A stretch of DNA of 51,994 bases, taken from NCBI GenBank assembly GCA_035532835.1, contig DATKQG010000086.1, forward strand, positions 1 through 51,994. Direction: 5' to 3'. Under the pieces are notes generated by a model. It worked only from the letters and a program-made list of their open reading frames with translations, was not told the origin of the DNA and did not search any database. The stretch's first letter is position 1; each line of letters opens with the position of its first letter. This document shows, piece by piece, positions 1 to 7,447 of the stretch. A program made the position numbers and the translations under genes. This DNA is from Candidatus Dormiibacterota bacterium (GTDB lineage Bacteria; Vulcanimicrobiota; Vulcanimicrobiia; Vulcanimicrobiales; Vulcanimicrobiaceae).

Positions 1-269
1 ACACCGGTCATTGCCGCGCTGAACAGTGCTAAGCGCATGCCGTCCGACGGCGATCCCCGCTTCAAGCCCCATATCGCGACCGCAATCGAAACGACGGCGT
101 TGATGATGAGGAACGGCGCCGCCGGCAGCGACGACCCGACGTCGATGCGAAGCAACGCGCCGGCTACCACGGGGACGAGCGCGCAATGGAACGGGATCAC
201 GACGGGCAGCAACGCCAGAATCGCCGCGCCGAGCAGCAAAGCAAAAGCCCAAATCCGCGTCGGCGTCAT
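1..269 (-). CDS. membrane protein, C-terminus cut off by window edge
   Basis: An open frame starts with ATG at 269 and runs off the left edge, so only the first 89 residues are visible. It is rich in Ala, Leu, Val and Ile, with hydrophobic stretches at about residues 7-26, 30-40 and 52-68, so it is almost certainly an integral membrane protein. The start lies three bases after the stop of the ArsR-type gene at 273-590, which implies co-transcription and probable control by that regulator. I do not recognise the family from the visible part; a transporter or exporter would fit an ArsR operon but is only a guess. Confidence 0.6.
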   Translation of the reverse strand, partial: MTPTRIWAFALLLGAAILALLPVVIPFHCALVPVVAGALLRIDVGSSLPAAPFLIINAVVSIAVAIWGLKRGSPSDGMRLALFSAAMTG

Positions 270-272
270 GCG

Positions 273-590
273 TTAACGCGTCGCCTCGAAGTGGGCTCGA
301 TTGCTCGAGAGTTGCCGATCGTAAATATCGCGAGCCGTATCGAGCAACTGGAGAATCGCCGCATCGGCGATCGCATAGCGCACCGAGGTGCCCTCGCGCG
401 TGCTCTCCACAAAGCCCTTTGCCCGCAAGACCGCGAGGTGCTGCGAAACGTTCGGTTGCTCGAGCGCGAGAGATTCCTGCAATTCGGCTACGGTAAGCGG
501 CACCTCGCGTAGCGCGTCGAGAATTCGAATTCGGGTGGGATGGGCCAGAATCTTGAAGAATTCGGCCTTAAAATGCCGCATTGCCAGCAT
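273..590 (-). CDS. ArsR/SmtB-family transcriptional regulator
   Basis: This 105-residue protein is a single winged-helix domain of the ArsR family. The conserved HPTRIRILDAL segment (about residues 17-27), the recognition helix QPNVSQHLAVLR and the wing GTSVRYAI are all visible. It contains no cysteine, so it is not a classic thiol-based arsenic or metal sensor; other ligands or a dimer-interface site must be assumed. The first ATG (590) has no clear ribosome binding site, and the ATG three codons later (MRHFK) is an alternative. It sits directly downstream of a 24-bp palindrome and upstream of a membrane protein, so autoregulation of a two-gene operon is likely. A second ArsR copy lies just upstream (645-962). 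Confidence 0.88.
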   Translation of the reverse strand: MLAMRHFKAEFFKILAHPTRIRILDALREVPLTVAELQESLALEQPNVSQHLAVLRAKGFVESTREGTSVRYAIADAAILQLLDTARDIYDRQLSSNRAHFEATR

Positions 591-592
591 AT

Positions 593-616
593 ATTAGCAT
601 ATTCTAATATACTAAT
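593..616. promoter_or_regulatory. 24-bp palindromic ArsR-type operator
   Basis: An AT-rich palindrome stands out in GC-rich surroundings. On the minus strand its left arm is ATTAGTATATT and its right arm AATATGCTAAT, around a central AG. The arms match as inverted repeats at 10 of 11 positions. It ends two bases upstream of the ATG of the ArsR-type gene at 590, where a repressor would block a short-leader or leaderless transcript. AT-rich dyads of this kind are typical ArsR-family operators. Which of the two neighbouring ArsR proteins binds is unknown. Confidence 0.7.
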
Positions 617-644
617 GCAAGCTGGTTTTCTGGCGCCCGACCGC

Positions 645-962
645 TTAGCCGAGGGCTTCGAACATCCTCCGGTTGGCGTGCAACTGCCGCTCGTAGATCT
701 CGCGTGCGATGTCCAAAAGCTCCCAAATGGCCGGGTCGGCGACGCCATAATAGATCGACGTTCCCTCGCGCCTCGCAAGCACGAGCTCGCTCGATCGCAG
801 TGCCGCCAAATGCTGCGAGATCGTCGATTGCTCGATCCCAAGCCGCTCTTGAATGCCGCGCACCGGCATCTCGCCATCGCGCAACGCATCCAGGATCATA
901 ATCCGTATCGGATGGGCCAGCGCCTTAAAAAGGTCCGCTTTGAAGTCTCTAAGCACGCTCAT
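645..962 (-). CDS. ArsR/SmtB-family transcriptional regulator (second copy)
   Basis: A second ArsR-type winged-helix protein, clearly paralogous to the one at 273-590: both share the layout LAHP-RI-ILDALR, QxxxSQHLA-LR and a tail ending (Y)ERQL-NR. It lacks cysteine as well. I choose ATG 962 (MSVLRDF, 105 residues), which matches the length of its paralogue; an upstream start near 998 would add 12 residues. The two regulators are tandem and co-oriented, separated by about 54 bases that hold the palindromic operator. A ferredoxin gene diverges from the other side, so this regulator could also act on that intergenic region. Confidence 0.85.
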   Translation of the reverse strand: MSVLRDFKADLFKALAHPIRIMILDALRDGEMPVRGIQERLGIEQSTISQHLAALRSSELVLARREGTSIYYGVADPAIWELLDIAREIYERQLHANRRMFEALG

Positions 963-1062
963 GGTACTTCCGCGATCGAGCAGGAACATCCGCGACATTT
1001 GTCCGACGGTTCAAGCGACCTGGGGCAGTTACCCCGATGCTCTCTACTGCTATCGTTAACGT

Positions 1063-1314
1063 ATGCCATACGTGATTACGGAACCCTGCGTCGATACCAA
1101 GGATCGTTCCTGCGTCGACGTATGCCCGGTCGACTGCATCCACGGGGAGGAAAGCGACCCGATGCTGTACATCGATCCTGCCATCTGCATCGATTGCGGC
1201 GCCTGCGTGTCGGCCTGCCCGGTCGAGGCGATATACGCCGAGCCGGACGTGCCGCCGAAATGGGAATCGTATGTCGAGATCAACGCGCGCTACTATAGCG
1301 ATGGGCACTCCTAA
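1063..1314 (+). CDS. fdxA: 7Fe-8S ferredoxin
   Basis: This 83-residue protein matches the 7Fe ferredoxins of the FdxA type, small soluble electron carriers. Cysteines 9, 17 and 52 are placed to hold a 3Fe-4S cluster, and Cys21 with Cys42, 45 and 48 (CIDCGAC) to hold a 4Fe-4S cluster; the CPVDCIH segment is typical. The Cys present at position 12 in Azotobacter FdI is threonine here, as in many FdxA proteins. The gene starts with ATG 1063 with no clear ribosome binding site, so a leaderless message is possible. It diverges from the ArsR genes. The partner enzyme is not identified. Confidence 0.9.
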   Translation: MPYVITEPCVDTKDRSCVDVCPVDCIHGEESDPMLYIDPAICIDCGACVSACPVEAIYAEPDVPPKWESYVEINARYYSDGHS

Positions 1315-1377
1315 CACGGGTATGTACTCAAAGACGAAAGCCCGGCGACCAACCGAAAAAGGATGGGAGAGCATACC

Positions 1378-1851
1378 ATGTCCGACGTACGTCCACCCCT
1401 GCCCCCCTTTACCCTTGAAACCGCGATCCAGAAAGTACGCGGCGCGGAAGACGGCTGGAATTCCTGCGATCCCGAACGCGTGGCATTGGCCTATACGGAA
1501 GACAGCCGTTGGCGCAATCGCGATGAGTTCTTTCAGGGACGCCCGGCAATCGTTACGTTCCTAAAGCGAAAATGGAGTAAGGAACTAGAGTATCGGCTCA
1601 TCAAAGAACTGTGGGCGTTCACCGACGAACGCATCGCGGTCCGCTTTGCTTACGAGTGGCACGACGAGCAAGGAAACTGGTTCCGCTCGTACGGAAATGA
1701 GAATTGGCGGTTCGACGAACGAGGCCTGATGCGGCAGCGTTATGCCAGCATCAACGATCTGCCGATACGGGAATCCGATCGAAAGTATCACTGGGATCGA
1801 TCCAAGCCGAGGCCGGCGGAGCATCCCGGCCTTAGCGACCTCAATTTCTAG
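1378..1851 (+). CDS. DUF1348 family (NTF2-like fold) protein
   Basis: A 157-residue soluble protein that matches the DUF1348 group of the NTF2-like superfamily: the start [20 protein letters not shown], the segment [13 protein letters not shown] and the segment [11 protein letters not shown] are characteristic. No catalytic function is established for the family. The start at ATG 1378 is chosen because GGATGGGAGAG lies just upstream. It follows the ferredoxin gene by 63 bases on the same strand and may be read from the same promoter. Confidence 0.85.
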   Translation: MSDVRPPLPPFTLETAIQKVRGAEDGWNSCDPERVALAYTEDSRWRNRDEFFQGRPAIVTFLKRKWSKELEYRLIKELWAFTDERIAVRFAYEWHDEQGNWFRSYGNENWRFDERGLMRQRYASINDLPIRESDRKYHWDRSKPRPAEHPGLSDLNF

Positions 1852-1912
1852 ATCGGCGAGGTCGGCTTTGGCGTCCGCTACTGCTAGTCGCGACATCGGT
1901 TGCGCCGCTCAT

Positions 1913-2170
1913 TTATTCGGCTGTGCGCTTGTTGGGGGAAAGATTCGAGGCAAGGTCACGATAGACGTGGCGCATTGCATCGACCATGAGCGAACCGACG
2001 CGAAAGAGGCCGTCTCCGGAGAACGTTACGCCCGTCCATGGTGTCCCGGCGTGTCGATGCACCAGCAAATACGTCTCCTCGCCGACTGCGTAGATAGCAA
2101 ACTGATCCGATTCCGCTAGCGGTTGCAGATCGCGCACGAAAGCCTGATCGAGATTTTCAATGAGTTCCAT
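1913..2170 (-). CDS. hypothetical protein, 85 residues
   Basis: I do not recognise this small protein. The preferred start is ATG 2170 (MELIENLDQ), preceded by GAGGAG about 11 bases upstream; the frame is open further upstream but that part overlaps the 3' end of the neighbouring gene and looks non-coding. The protein has no membrane segment and no cysteine, and looks like a small alpha/beta domain. It lies 142 bases downstream of the four-gene oxidase operon on the same strand, so it may be its last gene or have its own promoter. Confidence 0.55.
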   Translation of the reverse strand: MELIENLDQAFVRDLQPLAESDQFAIYAVGEETYLLVHRHAGTPWTGVTFSGDGLFRVGSLMVDAMRHVYRDLASNLSPNKRTAE

Positions 2171-2312
2171 GCAACAAGGCGCTCCTCTGGCATCCGACGA
2201 TTCATGGCAAATTGACCCGCGTCGATACGTTTTCGAGCGCGTGGGCCTTGCCTCCGCTACCGCCCCAGCCTCACAAAGGGCGGAACGGCGAAGCACGGAG
2301 AGACGGATCGTG

Positions 2313-3557
2313 CTATAGGGGTACTTCATCGCTTGTCCAAGCGCGCCGCGCGGCCACGATCGCGTTCGCAGCCAACGCCATCCACGCAATAAGACCGATC
2401 GCAGCGCCGGAGCCCACGGCGCTCGCGGCGTTAACCAAAAGCCCATAGCAACAAAGAGCTATGGCCAGTTGCATCGCCGCGAACGCAAGCCACGAAAGTC
2501 GCGCGTCGAGCAATGCCGCGGGTCGCGTCTCATCGTCATCCCCGCGAATAACCGTCGCGATAAGACGCACGCCGATATGCAGAAAATGCGCGTTGACCAT
2601 TTGCCCGATCCAGCCTATCAGCATGACGAACACGTAAGCGCTCGCCCACGGCTCGCCAAGCAACAATCCGAATCCAAGCAACGTCGCGACGGTAAGCCAT
2701 ACGACGGACGCAACGACGAACGCTTGTGGCGGACGATGACGTACGGTCGCGCGACGCACGATATCGAGCGTATCGAACGAGTAGCAGAGGGCGCCGGCCC
2801 CTAGGACGATCGCGCCCAGCCACGCAACAGAGCGGATGTCCGCACCTATGCCGATCGCCACGAGGATGGGTCCGAGCAATACCGACGAGGCCACGACGAC
2901 GTGCATCCAGCGATTCCGTGAAAGCACGCCGCAGATCGGGCGCATCGTTCGTGCCGACACGCCATAAACGAGCATGGTAAACCACCCGTAGAGCGCTAGT
3001 TCCGCGTGAACGGCGGGCAACCGCGCCAAGAGCGCCGAGTACCGGCCGCCTGCGAGGCTACCCGCCATCGCGACGCCTATCAGCAACACCACCAGGAAAA
3101 AGGAGAGATTAATCGTTAACGCGCGCCCGATGGCGGATTCAGTCTTACCCGCCTCGGCAGCGTGGCGCAACGTAAAAACGGCAATGAAGTAGTAGCCCAA
3201 AAAAGCTACAGCCATCAGTACGGCGCCGGCCAACACGACGAGCGGAGAAAGGAACCAGCCGGCCACGAAGCACACTATTCCCGCCCCGAAGGGGAGCAGC
3301 GTGAACCGAACGGTACGCTCTCTTAGCCATCGGACGTCGGTGAACCCCGGAACGACGTGGATCAGGATACCTAGCGCAGCCATCGTAAGCCAGCCCAGGG
3401 CGACCGTGTGTATCCAAGCTAGGCCGGCACCATTCACGACCGCGATACCCGCGCTCGCGGCAATTATCGCTAGGAGTATCCACGACACGCCGTGAGCGAC
3501 TTGGGCAAAGATCAATGCGCCCGGCGGTATCCAGTGGCGTCGCGCGGACACCTTCAC
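2313..3557 (-). CDS. NnrS/COX1-like polytopic membrane protein
   Basis: A 414-residue protein with about eleven or twelve hydrophobic segments. It resembles the heme-copper oxidase subunit I-like and NnrS-like membrane proteins that accompany NO and nitrite metabolism genes: the segment WIHTVALGWLTMAALGILIHVVPG holds two spaced histidines followed by a conserved proline-glycine turn, and another histidine lies in MVNAHFLHIGVR. The GTG start at 3557 overlaps the stop of the cytochrome c gene (GTGA), which points to translational coupling and a shared complex or pathway. A related protein is encoded at 8837-10078. It probably binds heme, but the metal ligands cannot be proven by eye. The exact function is unknown. 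Confidence 0.65.
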   Translation of the reverse strand: MKVSARRHWIPPGALIFAQVAHGVSWILLAIIAASAGIAVVNGAGLAWIHTVALGWLTMAALGILIHVVPGFTDVRWLRERTVRFTLLPFGAGIVCFVAGWFLSPLVVLAGAVLMAVAFLGYYFIAVFTLRHAAEAGKTESAIGRALTINLSFFLVVLLIGVAMAGSLAGGRYSALLARLPAVHAELALYGWFTMLVYGVSARTMRPICGVLSRNRWMHVVVASSVLLGPILVAIGIGADIRSVAWLGAIVLGAGALCYSFDTLDIVRRATVRHRPPQAFVVASVVWLTVATLLGFGLLLGEPWASAYVFVMLIGWIGQMVNAHFLHIGVRLIATVIRGDDDETRPAALLDARLSWLAFAAMQLAIALCCYGLLVNAASAVGSGAAIGLIAWMALAANAIVAARRAWTSDEVPL

Positions 3558-4297
3558 AACGTTTCGACGTAGGCAGCTACATCGCGAACGTCGGCGCGGG
3601 AAAGCGTTCCGGGAAAGAGTTTCGGCATCGGCGCGCCCGGATTCATAATCCACTGCTGAGCCTGCTGCAAATTCTTGCGCGTCTTTTCACCTTTTAATGA
3701 CGGGCCTTCCCCTCCGGCTCCTTGGACGCCGTGACATACGGCACAGTTCTGTGAAAACAGGGCGGCACCGCGTACGACATTGGGGGGCCCGGAGTTGCTC
3801 CCCGCATCGCTTGCAACGGCGGAGCGCGCTGGAACGTTTGCGGCTAACGCGCCGGTCGCCGCCGGTGCCACACCGAAGCCCCACGCCGAAGCTATCGCCA
3901 TGAAGAGCAAGCTTAAGCCGGTCACCCAGCCGATCCCCGCGGCGTACCGTTGCCCCGCGTAACCCGTGGCGAACGCGAACCCGATGATGCTCAGGTGCTC
4001 GAGAACGTGTCCCCCCGGATGCCGTTCGAACCATGCATATTCAGAAGGCCACATCAACATCATAACGGCAACCGGAGAGAGAATCGCGACGAGCAACCAC
4101 CCATAATGTGCGGCCCCGGTTTTGTGCGACGGCGCAGCGAACAGCAAGGCTGAAATCAGGGCGCCCGCAATCAGGGCAGCGTGAAGCAAGTGATGTTGTG
4201 CGGTCGGAAGATCGACGGAGCCGAGAAAGAGCGGCACGAGAGCTGCGACGATCGTCAATCCGAGAAGCCCGCCGGCAACCAGACGCATGTTTTTCAT
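3554..4297 (-). CDS. membrane-anchored cytochrome c
   Basis: A 247-residue protein with about five hydrophobic segments (roughly residues 6-26, 36-55, 66-84, 100-115, 125-145) followed by a linker and a C-terminal class I cytochrome c domain. The heme c attachment site CAVCH is at 185-189 and the likely distal ligand is Met224 in GAPMPKL. ATG 4297 is chosen because it overlaps the stop of subunit I by four bases (ATGA). The domain would face the periplasm and pass electrons to the CuA site of subunit II. The membrane part is larger than in simple anchored cytochromes and could be a quinol- or subunit III-like module; I cannot assign it. Confidence 0.82.
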   Translation of the reverse strand: MKNMRLVAGGLLGLTIVAALVPLFLGSVDLPTAQHHLLHAALIAGALISALLFAAPSHKTGAAHYGWLLVAILSPVAVMMLMWPSEYAWFERHPGGHVLEHLSIIGFAFATGYAGQRYAAGIGWVTGLSLLFMAIASAWGFGVAPAATGALAANVPARSAVASDAGSNSGPPNVVRGAALFSQNCAVCHGVQGAGGEGPSLKGEKTRKNLQQAQQWIMNPGAPMPKLFPGTLSRADVRDVAAYVETL

Positions 4298-5763
4298 GCC
4301 ACGGCTCCCGCTCTCTTCAGCCGCGCTAAACGCAACGCCTCGAAGACGGCCAGGAGAAATCCAATCAGCAGAATGACCGCGCCGATCGTAGCGATGCCTG
4401 CGAAATATGGGCCGGGCGCGGGCTCGCTGGCATACCGCCGCGGTACGCCGGCCGCCCCTGCCATGTAAAACGGCATTAGGAACAGTGCGCCCCCACCGAA
4501 CATTCCCAGACCTATCAGCCATCGCATGACGAGGTTGGACGCCGTGCCCGCACGCTGTTCCAAGCTCACGAACGCCCATCCCATGACGAAGAGTAGAACG
4601 CCTTCCAATAGATAGGTATGGAAGTGTCCTGGTACCCATAGGGTGTTGTGCAGATCGACGTTAATCGGAATGGTCGCATCCAAGACTGCAGCCGAGCCGC
4701 CGACCACCCAGCCGATCATGCCGGCGAAGAGGAACATCGACCCGAGGCTCCACTTCATCCCCGAACGGTGGACCAGCATCACGCCGCCATACACGGTTAC
4801 TACGACGACCGGAATCGCGGCCAGATACGACGAGATCTCGCCGATGTATTGCACGATTTGCACCTGCGCGAAATCCATATACAGGTGGTGGAAATACGCG
4901 ATGATCACGAACGTGAGCGTCCCCCACCACGCAACCGCCAGCGGGACCGATGTGTGGTATTCGCGCTTGGTGCACATCGGCAGCCCGACATACACTCCCG
5001 CGACGGCCATATACATCGTTAGGTTGGCAAACGTATGTCCGAATTGATAGATCAGGTTCTTCGCCCACAGCGGATTGATCGCTACGGTAGGGTCGATCCA
5101 ATGCACGATCATCGCAATGACGATTAGGAGCCCCGCGGTGCCTCCGATGAATCCGTCAATCGCGGTAATCGCCGCCGCAAACATCTCGGGCGGCGGGGGC
5201 TCTTGCCCGCTCGCAATGAACGCACGATTTCTAAAGACGTAATCGATAGCGAGCACGCCGCGGATTCCACCGAATCGCTCCAGCAGCGCCCCCAATATCT
5301 GGGCGCACCAGATCATAAAGCCGATCATAACCAGGCTGTTACCGATCAACCACGATCCGGTAGCCCAACTCGGCCAATACGTCCCGGTAAACGGCAACGG
5401 ATAGAGCATGGTCCAAAGCGCGCCATAGTGCCCCGGCACTACGCTAACGATCACGCAGACGACGCCTGCGAGAAAGAATCCGAACGCGAGATAGGCAACA
5501 CCCGCGTTCATCTTGGCATAGCGGCTGACCAGATACCATAAGATACCCAGGCCGGCGATCGCCATAGCGGTGATCATGCCGACGCCGTGAAGGCTCAAGA
5601 GAGAGTAGAACGTCCCCGGATCGATCGTTAGCCATCCGGCCTGGGAGGCACGCATAGCGATGCCCACGAGAACCATTAAGAGAAAAATCGCGAGCCCTGT
5701 CGCAATGTAGGTCCACATTACCCGTTTGCCGACGGGGTTATCTATCGCAACGATGCCGCTCAT
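4294..5763 (-). CDS. heme-copper oxidase/NO reductase superfamily subunit I
   Basis: A 489-residue, roughly 12-helix protein of the heme-copper superfamily. The six metal-ligand histidines are visible: His59 (SLHGVGM) and His382 for the low-spin heme, His380 (PGHFHTYL) for the active-site heme, and His243 (FGHTFAN), His292 and His293 (FHHLYMDFAQ) for CuB. In oxygen reductases of types A and B the residue four after the first CuB histidine is the cross-linked tyrosine; here it is Asn247. The HHLYMDF motif recalls B-type and archaeal Dox-like enzymes. Loss of that tyrosine is known in NO reductases, so NO reduction is a real alternative to O2 reduction. It is coupled to subunit II upstream and the cytochrome c gene downstream by ATGA overlaps. 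Confidence 0.88.
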   Translation of the reverse strand: MSGIVAIDNPVGKRVMWTYIATGLAIFLLMVLVGIAMRASQAGWLTIDPGTFYSLLSLHGVGMITAMAIAGLGILWYLVSRYAKMNAGVAYLAFGFFLAGVVCVIVSVVPGHYGALWTMLYPLPFTGTYWPSWATGSWLIGNSLVMIGFMIWCAQILGALLERFGGIRGVLAIDYVFRNRAFIASGQEPPPPEMFAAAITAIDGFIGGTAGLLIVIAMIVHWIDPTVAINPLWAKNLIYQFGHTFANLTMYMAVAGVYVGLPMCTKREYHTSVPLAVAWWGTLTFVIIAYFHHLYMDFAQVQIVQYIGEISSYLAAIPVVVVTVYGGVMLVHRSGMKWSLGSMFLFAGMIGWVVGGSAAVLDATIPINVDLHNTLWVPGHFHTYLLEGVLLFVMGWAFVSLEQRAGTASNLVMRWLIGLGMFGGGALFLMPFYMAGAAGVPRRYASEPAPGPYFAGIATIGAVILLIGFLLAVFEALRLARLKRAGAVA

Positions 5764-6263
5764 TTAACGTCGAAGCCTCCTTGCATGGCAGCGTGAGCTA
5801 TACCGCAATATTCCAAGCATCGCACCGTGTAGTGGCCTGGAATGGTGAACACCAGGGCGAGATGGTTCACGTAATCGGGCATCGCCTGTACCTGACTGAA
5901 AATGCGGCCATCCGGCGCGTAAATGCCGAATCCGTGGTTTACGTCTTTCGAGGTGACATCGAAAACGACCGGCGTATTCAACGGCACGGTCGAGGGCATC
6001 GCAAAACTATACTGCTGCGCGACGACCGGATAATGTCGAGCATTTTCGTCGGCACGCGCTTTCTGGTACGGAAACTGCGGAATGGTCACCGCGAACACGA
6101 CAACGGCAACGACAAGGGTAAACCAAAACCAGTAACGCCGGATAGCATATCCGGCGGCCGAGACTTCGGACTGCGAGATAGGCTCGGCCGAACGATAATT
6201 CGCGAGCCAGACCATGAGCACGATCGCTAGGCCGGCCACCCCGACGAATATTTCCAGAACCAT
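5760..6263 (-). CDS. heme-copper oxidase subunit II with CuA site
   Basis: A 167-residue subunit II with two transmembrane helices (about 1-21 and 44-63) and a periplasmic cupredoxin domain. All CuA ligands are present: His110 (DVNHGFGIY), then Cys149, Glu151, Cys153, His157 and Met160 in CLEYCGIAHAAM. Electrons from a soluble or anchored cytochrome c would enter here. I place the start at ATG 6263, five bases after GGAGAG; an in-frame TTG at 6275 would add four residues. It is the first gene of the operon, and its stop overlaps the subunit I start (ATGA). Confidence 0.92.
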   Translation of the reverse strand: MVLEIFVGVAGLAIVLMVWLANYRSAEPISQSEVSAAGYAIRRYWFWFTLVVAVVVFAVTIPQFPYQKARADENARHYPVVAQQYSFAMPSTVPLNTPVVFDVTSKDVNHGFGIYAPDGRIFSQVQAMPDYVNHLALVFTIPGHYTVRCLEYCGIAHAAMQGGFDVK

Positions 6264-6476
6264 ATTGCTCTCCAATGACCACCTCCACCGGCTCGTCTAT
6301 CCTGGCTTCGCTCCCGCGACGCTTCGCGCGATGCAGGAAGGATATTACAACTACATCTTCCTTTTCTTTAGTCGGCACCCGTTTCCAGATAGGCCTACCG
6401 TTGATACTGTAGCGAAGGCACTACCGGTCGTAAGCAACCGTGGTTCGCATTCGGCTCAGACAAGGAGCATCTCCTC

Positions 6477-7409
6477 ATGGACGAAGTACGACTCGACGTT
6501 CGAACCCTCGCCCCGCCGCAAAGGCATCCGAAAATCTTTGCGCTGTTTGACGCGCTGGCGCCTGAGAGGACCTTGGTGCTCATTTCCGACCACGAACCGC
6601 GCCCCCTCCGGGCCGAGTTCGAGCATAAGCGACCGGATACGCATCAATGGGCCCAGCGGCACATGGGAGATGGCCGATGGGAGGTTCGACTCCGTCAACT
6701 CAGCATCGGATCGACGCATTCGCCCGTCTCGGCAACCCTAGCCCGTAGCCCGCTCCTGCAACACCTCAATTCGGAGACCTTGGATCATTTAGCGTACCAC
6801 GCGCGTCGCGTCGGCGTGAAACGCAACCACGCGATTGCGGATCAAGCAGTCCATTGGCCGTACATCGGCATCGTAGAGCGAGGCATCGTTCAAGCGACGC
6901 TCGCTACATCGATGGGTCGCGAGCAGACGATGTTTGAGATCTTGCCGAACGACGTCTTCGGTGAGATTGCGCTTCTCGACGGCGGGCACACTCCGCTGCG
7001 CTTCGCTGCGGTTACCGCCGACACGATCGTTCTTCTTTTGCCGATCGAACATATCCGTTCGGTCATCGAGCGCTTTCCTAGCGTCTTGCATGGCCTGGGG
7101 ATGGCGGCGGCACAGCACTTTCGTATCGTCATCGATCACTTCGCAGCGCATCTCTCACAGTCGACGACGGCCCGCGTGGCTCAGGCTCTTCTGTCTTACG
7201 CTCAACCGGCGAGCGGCATGTCGGAGGCGCTCCCGCCCCTGCCGTCGCTAACGCAAAGCGAAATCGCGATGCGAGCGGGCACCGTAAAGGAAGTCGTAAG
7301 CCGCGCCCTCGCCGAGTTAGAAGCTGCGTATGCCCTCGAGCGGCACGCCGGCCACATCGTTCGCCTCGATAGAGCCAAGCTCACACAAGCAGCCAAGACG
7401 GATCAATAG
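6477..7409 (+). CDS. DUF2249-Crp/Fnr fusion transcriptional regulator
   Basis: A 310-residue protein with an unusual layout. Residues 5-75 form a DUF2249 domain (LDVRTLAPPQRHPKIF, DHEPRPLRAEF, WEVRLRQL). Residues about 90-205 form a cyclic-nucleotide-binding-type beta barrel (GIVERGIVQATL, DVFGEIALLDGG), and about 225-295 a Crp-type helix-turn-helix (TQSEIAMRAGTVKEVVSRAL). Fnr-type cysteines for an iron-sulfur cluster are absent, so it is nearer to the Dnr/Crp type. DUF2249 proteins often accompany nitrite and NO metabolism genes. The gene diverges from the oxidase operon across about 210 bases and is the natural candidate to control it. AAGGAG lies upstream of ATG 6477. Confidence 0.85.
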   Translation: MDEVRLDVRTLAPPQRHPKIFALFDALAPERTLVLISDHEPRPLRAEFEHKRPDTHQWAQRHMGDGRWEVRLRQLSIGSTHSPVSATLARSPLLQHLNSETLDHLAYHARRVGVKRNHAIADQAVHWPYIGIVERGIVQATLATSMGREQTMFEILPNDVFGEIALLDGGHTPLRFAAVTADTIVLLLPIEHIRSVIERFPSVLHGLGMAAAQHFRIVIDHFAAHLSQSTTARVAQALLSYAQPASGMSEALPPLPSLTQSEIAMRAGTVKEVVSRALAELEAAYALERHAGHIVRLDRAKLTQAAKTDQ

Positions 7410-7447
7410 AATGGCATGACGGCCGGCATGGTGGTACGTGGTACGAG

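Noticed and set aside
540-1298. A 252-codon plus-strand frame over the ArsR genes and ferredoxin
   Set aside because: It is antisense to one ArsR gene and out of frame with the ferredoxin; the translation has no family features.
949-1374. A 141-codon minus-strand frame opposite the ferredoxin gene
   Set aside because: Antisense to the complete ferredoxin gene; it lacks a ribosome site and domain features.
4294-5763. Plain aa3-type cytochrome c oxidase annotation
   Set aside because: The HPEVY-type motif with the cross-linked Tyr is replaced by HTFAN, so the simple label would hide the key difference.
6401-6416. TTGAT followed by AGCGAA as a possible Fnr/Dnr box upstream of the DUF2249-Crp gene
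   Set aside because: Only one half fits TTGAT-N4-ATCAA; the second half does not match, so it is not a supported site.
6690-6710. GGTTCGACTCC resembling a tRNA T-arm
   Set aside because: It lies inside the DUF2249-Crp coding sequence and has no acceptor or anticodon arms at the right distance.
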